From assembly GCA_024276255.1 (NCBI GenBank), contig JAJRXO010000500.1:1-7343 (forward strand): DNA of 7,343 nucleotides, read 5' to 3'. The stretch comes from Chloroflexota bacterium (lineage in GTDB: Bacteria; Chloroflexota; Anaerolineae; J102). Below, in pieces: positions 6,789 to 7,343 of the stretch. The notes under the pieces were generated by a model that was given only the letters and a program-made list of their open reading frames with translations, was not told the DNA's origin and made no database searches. How positions within the stretch are numbered: position 1 is the stretch's first letter; each line of letters opens with the position of its first letter. The translations under genes and the position numbers were made by a program.

Positions 6789-7343
6789 TTACAGATAGCC
6801 CAGCCCCCGCAGCCGCTCCTGCACGGCGCTGGCCTCGTGAGGACGCAGGCTGATGTCGGTCTGCGGGGGGGGCAGGGGGGAACGGTATTGGGGAGGATAC
6901 TGGCTGAGTATCTGGGGCTGCCAGATGTCGCTGATCAGGTGGCCGTCCATGTCGTCGGGGATGGGTAGGCCGGCCATGTAGCACAGGGTGGGGGCAATGT
7001 CGCACAGGCGGGGGGGCTGCGATAGCTGGCCCTGCTGCACTCCGGGCCCAGCGGCCAGGAATATGCCCTCGGCACGGTGATCGCCGCTGCGCAAAAGCCG
7101 GCTGACAGGGCTGATCAGTGAGCTGCCGAGCGTGGGCACGACCGCGAAGTCAGGATCGAGGACGAGGATGATATCTGGAAAGCGTTCGGCGTAAGGGCCG
7201 TGATAGAGCTCGTCGCGGCTGTACACGGCCTGCACAAGTGATTGCCGTCTGCCGGGGATGCGAAGGCGATTGGCGGATGCGCGCAGTTTCTGTACGAGCC
7301 GAGGCGCGTCAGCAGGGCTCAGGCTGCCAGCAGGATAGCGGTC
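6789..7343 (-). CDS. Alkaline phosphatase superfamily phosphohydrolase, C-terminal part (partial, 5' end outside window)
   Basis: The reading frame is open from the right edge of the window to a TAA at 6789-6791, giving the last 184 residues. A GTG codon at 7233-7235 is in frame, but the frame runs on upstream without a stop, so it is not taken as the start. The visible part aligns by eye with the C-terminal part of the neighbouring gene. YSRDELYHGPY here matches YTRQQAYAGPY there, and FPDIILV matches APDLILE. SGDHRAEGIFLAAGPGV matches TGNHAFDGILLAAGPDI and carries the final metal-binding histidine of the family. DIAPTL matches DLAPTL. The gene then shows a proline-rich stretch (YPPQYRSPLPPP) and ends in ERLRGLGYL. 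The catalytic N-terminal half lies outside the window, so activity cannot be judged. It is separated by 6 bp from the downstream paralogue and is probably cotranscribed with it. Confidence 0.85.
   Translation of the reverse strand, partial: DRYPAGSLSPADAPRLVQKLRASANRLRIPGRRQSLVQAVYSRDELYHGPYAERFPDIILVLDPDFAVVPTLGSSLISPVSRLLRSGDHRAEGIFLAAGPGVQQGQLSQPPRLCDIAPTLCYMAGLPIPDDMDGHLISDIWQPQILSQYPPQYRSPLPPPQTDISLRPHEASAVQERLRGLGYL

Overview
The window is a compact, GC-rich bacterial segment with very little non-coding DNA. It holds seven protein genes: five on the plus strand (74-5157) and two on the minus strand (5178-7343, the second cut by the window edge). I see no tRNA, rRNA, CRISPR array or mobile element. 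The gene mix and gene style resemble Chloroflexota (Anaerolineae-like): an OmpR-family two-component pair, a methyltransferase with a THUMP-like C-terminus, a PncC/CinA-C protein with an extra domain, and COG3379-like phosphohydrolases ending in LRxLGYL. This assignment is an inference from gene content, not from a marker gene.

Plus strand. A perfect TATAAT hexamer at 16-21 probably drives a short, ACT-less threonine/serine dehydratase (74-1066). After 36 bases comes a response regulator whose real start is the ATG at 1103, preceded by a strong AAGGAG. Ten bases after it lies its partner sensor histidine kinase (1791-3209). The kinase overlaps a SAM-dependent methyltransferase (3206-4378) by ATGA. 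The methyltransferase overlaps a nicotinamide-nucleotide amidohydrolase with an additional C-terminal domain (4375-5157), again by ATGA. The five genes could be one transcript, and the last three are likely translationally coupled.

Convergent junction. Only 20 bases separate the plus-strand and minus-strand stop codons. Two perfect 8-bp hairpins flank this gap, one ending at the pncC stop codon and one inside the 3' end of the minus-strand gene. They are candidate terminators, although neither is followed by a good T-tract.

Minus strand. Two tandem, 6-bp-spaced paralogues of the alkaline phosphatase superfamily (type I phosphodiesterase/COG3379-like) are transcribed right to left. The downstream one is complete (534 aa). 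Only the last 184 residues of the upstream one are inside the window. Both have a proline-rich region and end exactly with the same ERLRxLGYL tail.

The genes do not form an obvious single pathway. The most notable points are the coupling of a signalling kinase to an RNA-methyltransferase-like protein and an NAD-salvage/repair enzyme, the two-domain form of that enzyme, and the tandem phosphohydrolases. I found no clearly new defence or mobile system here.
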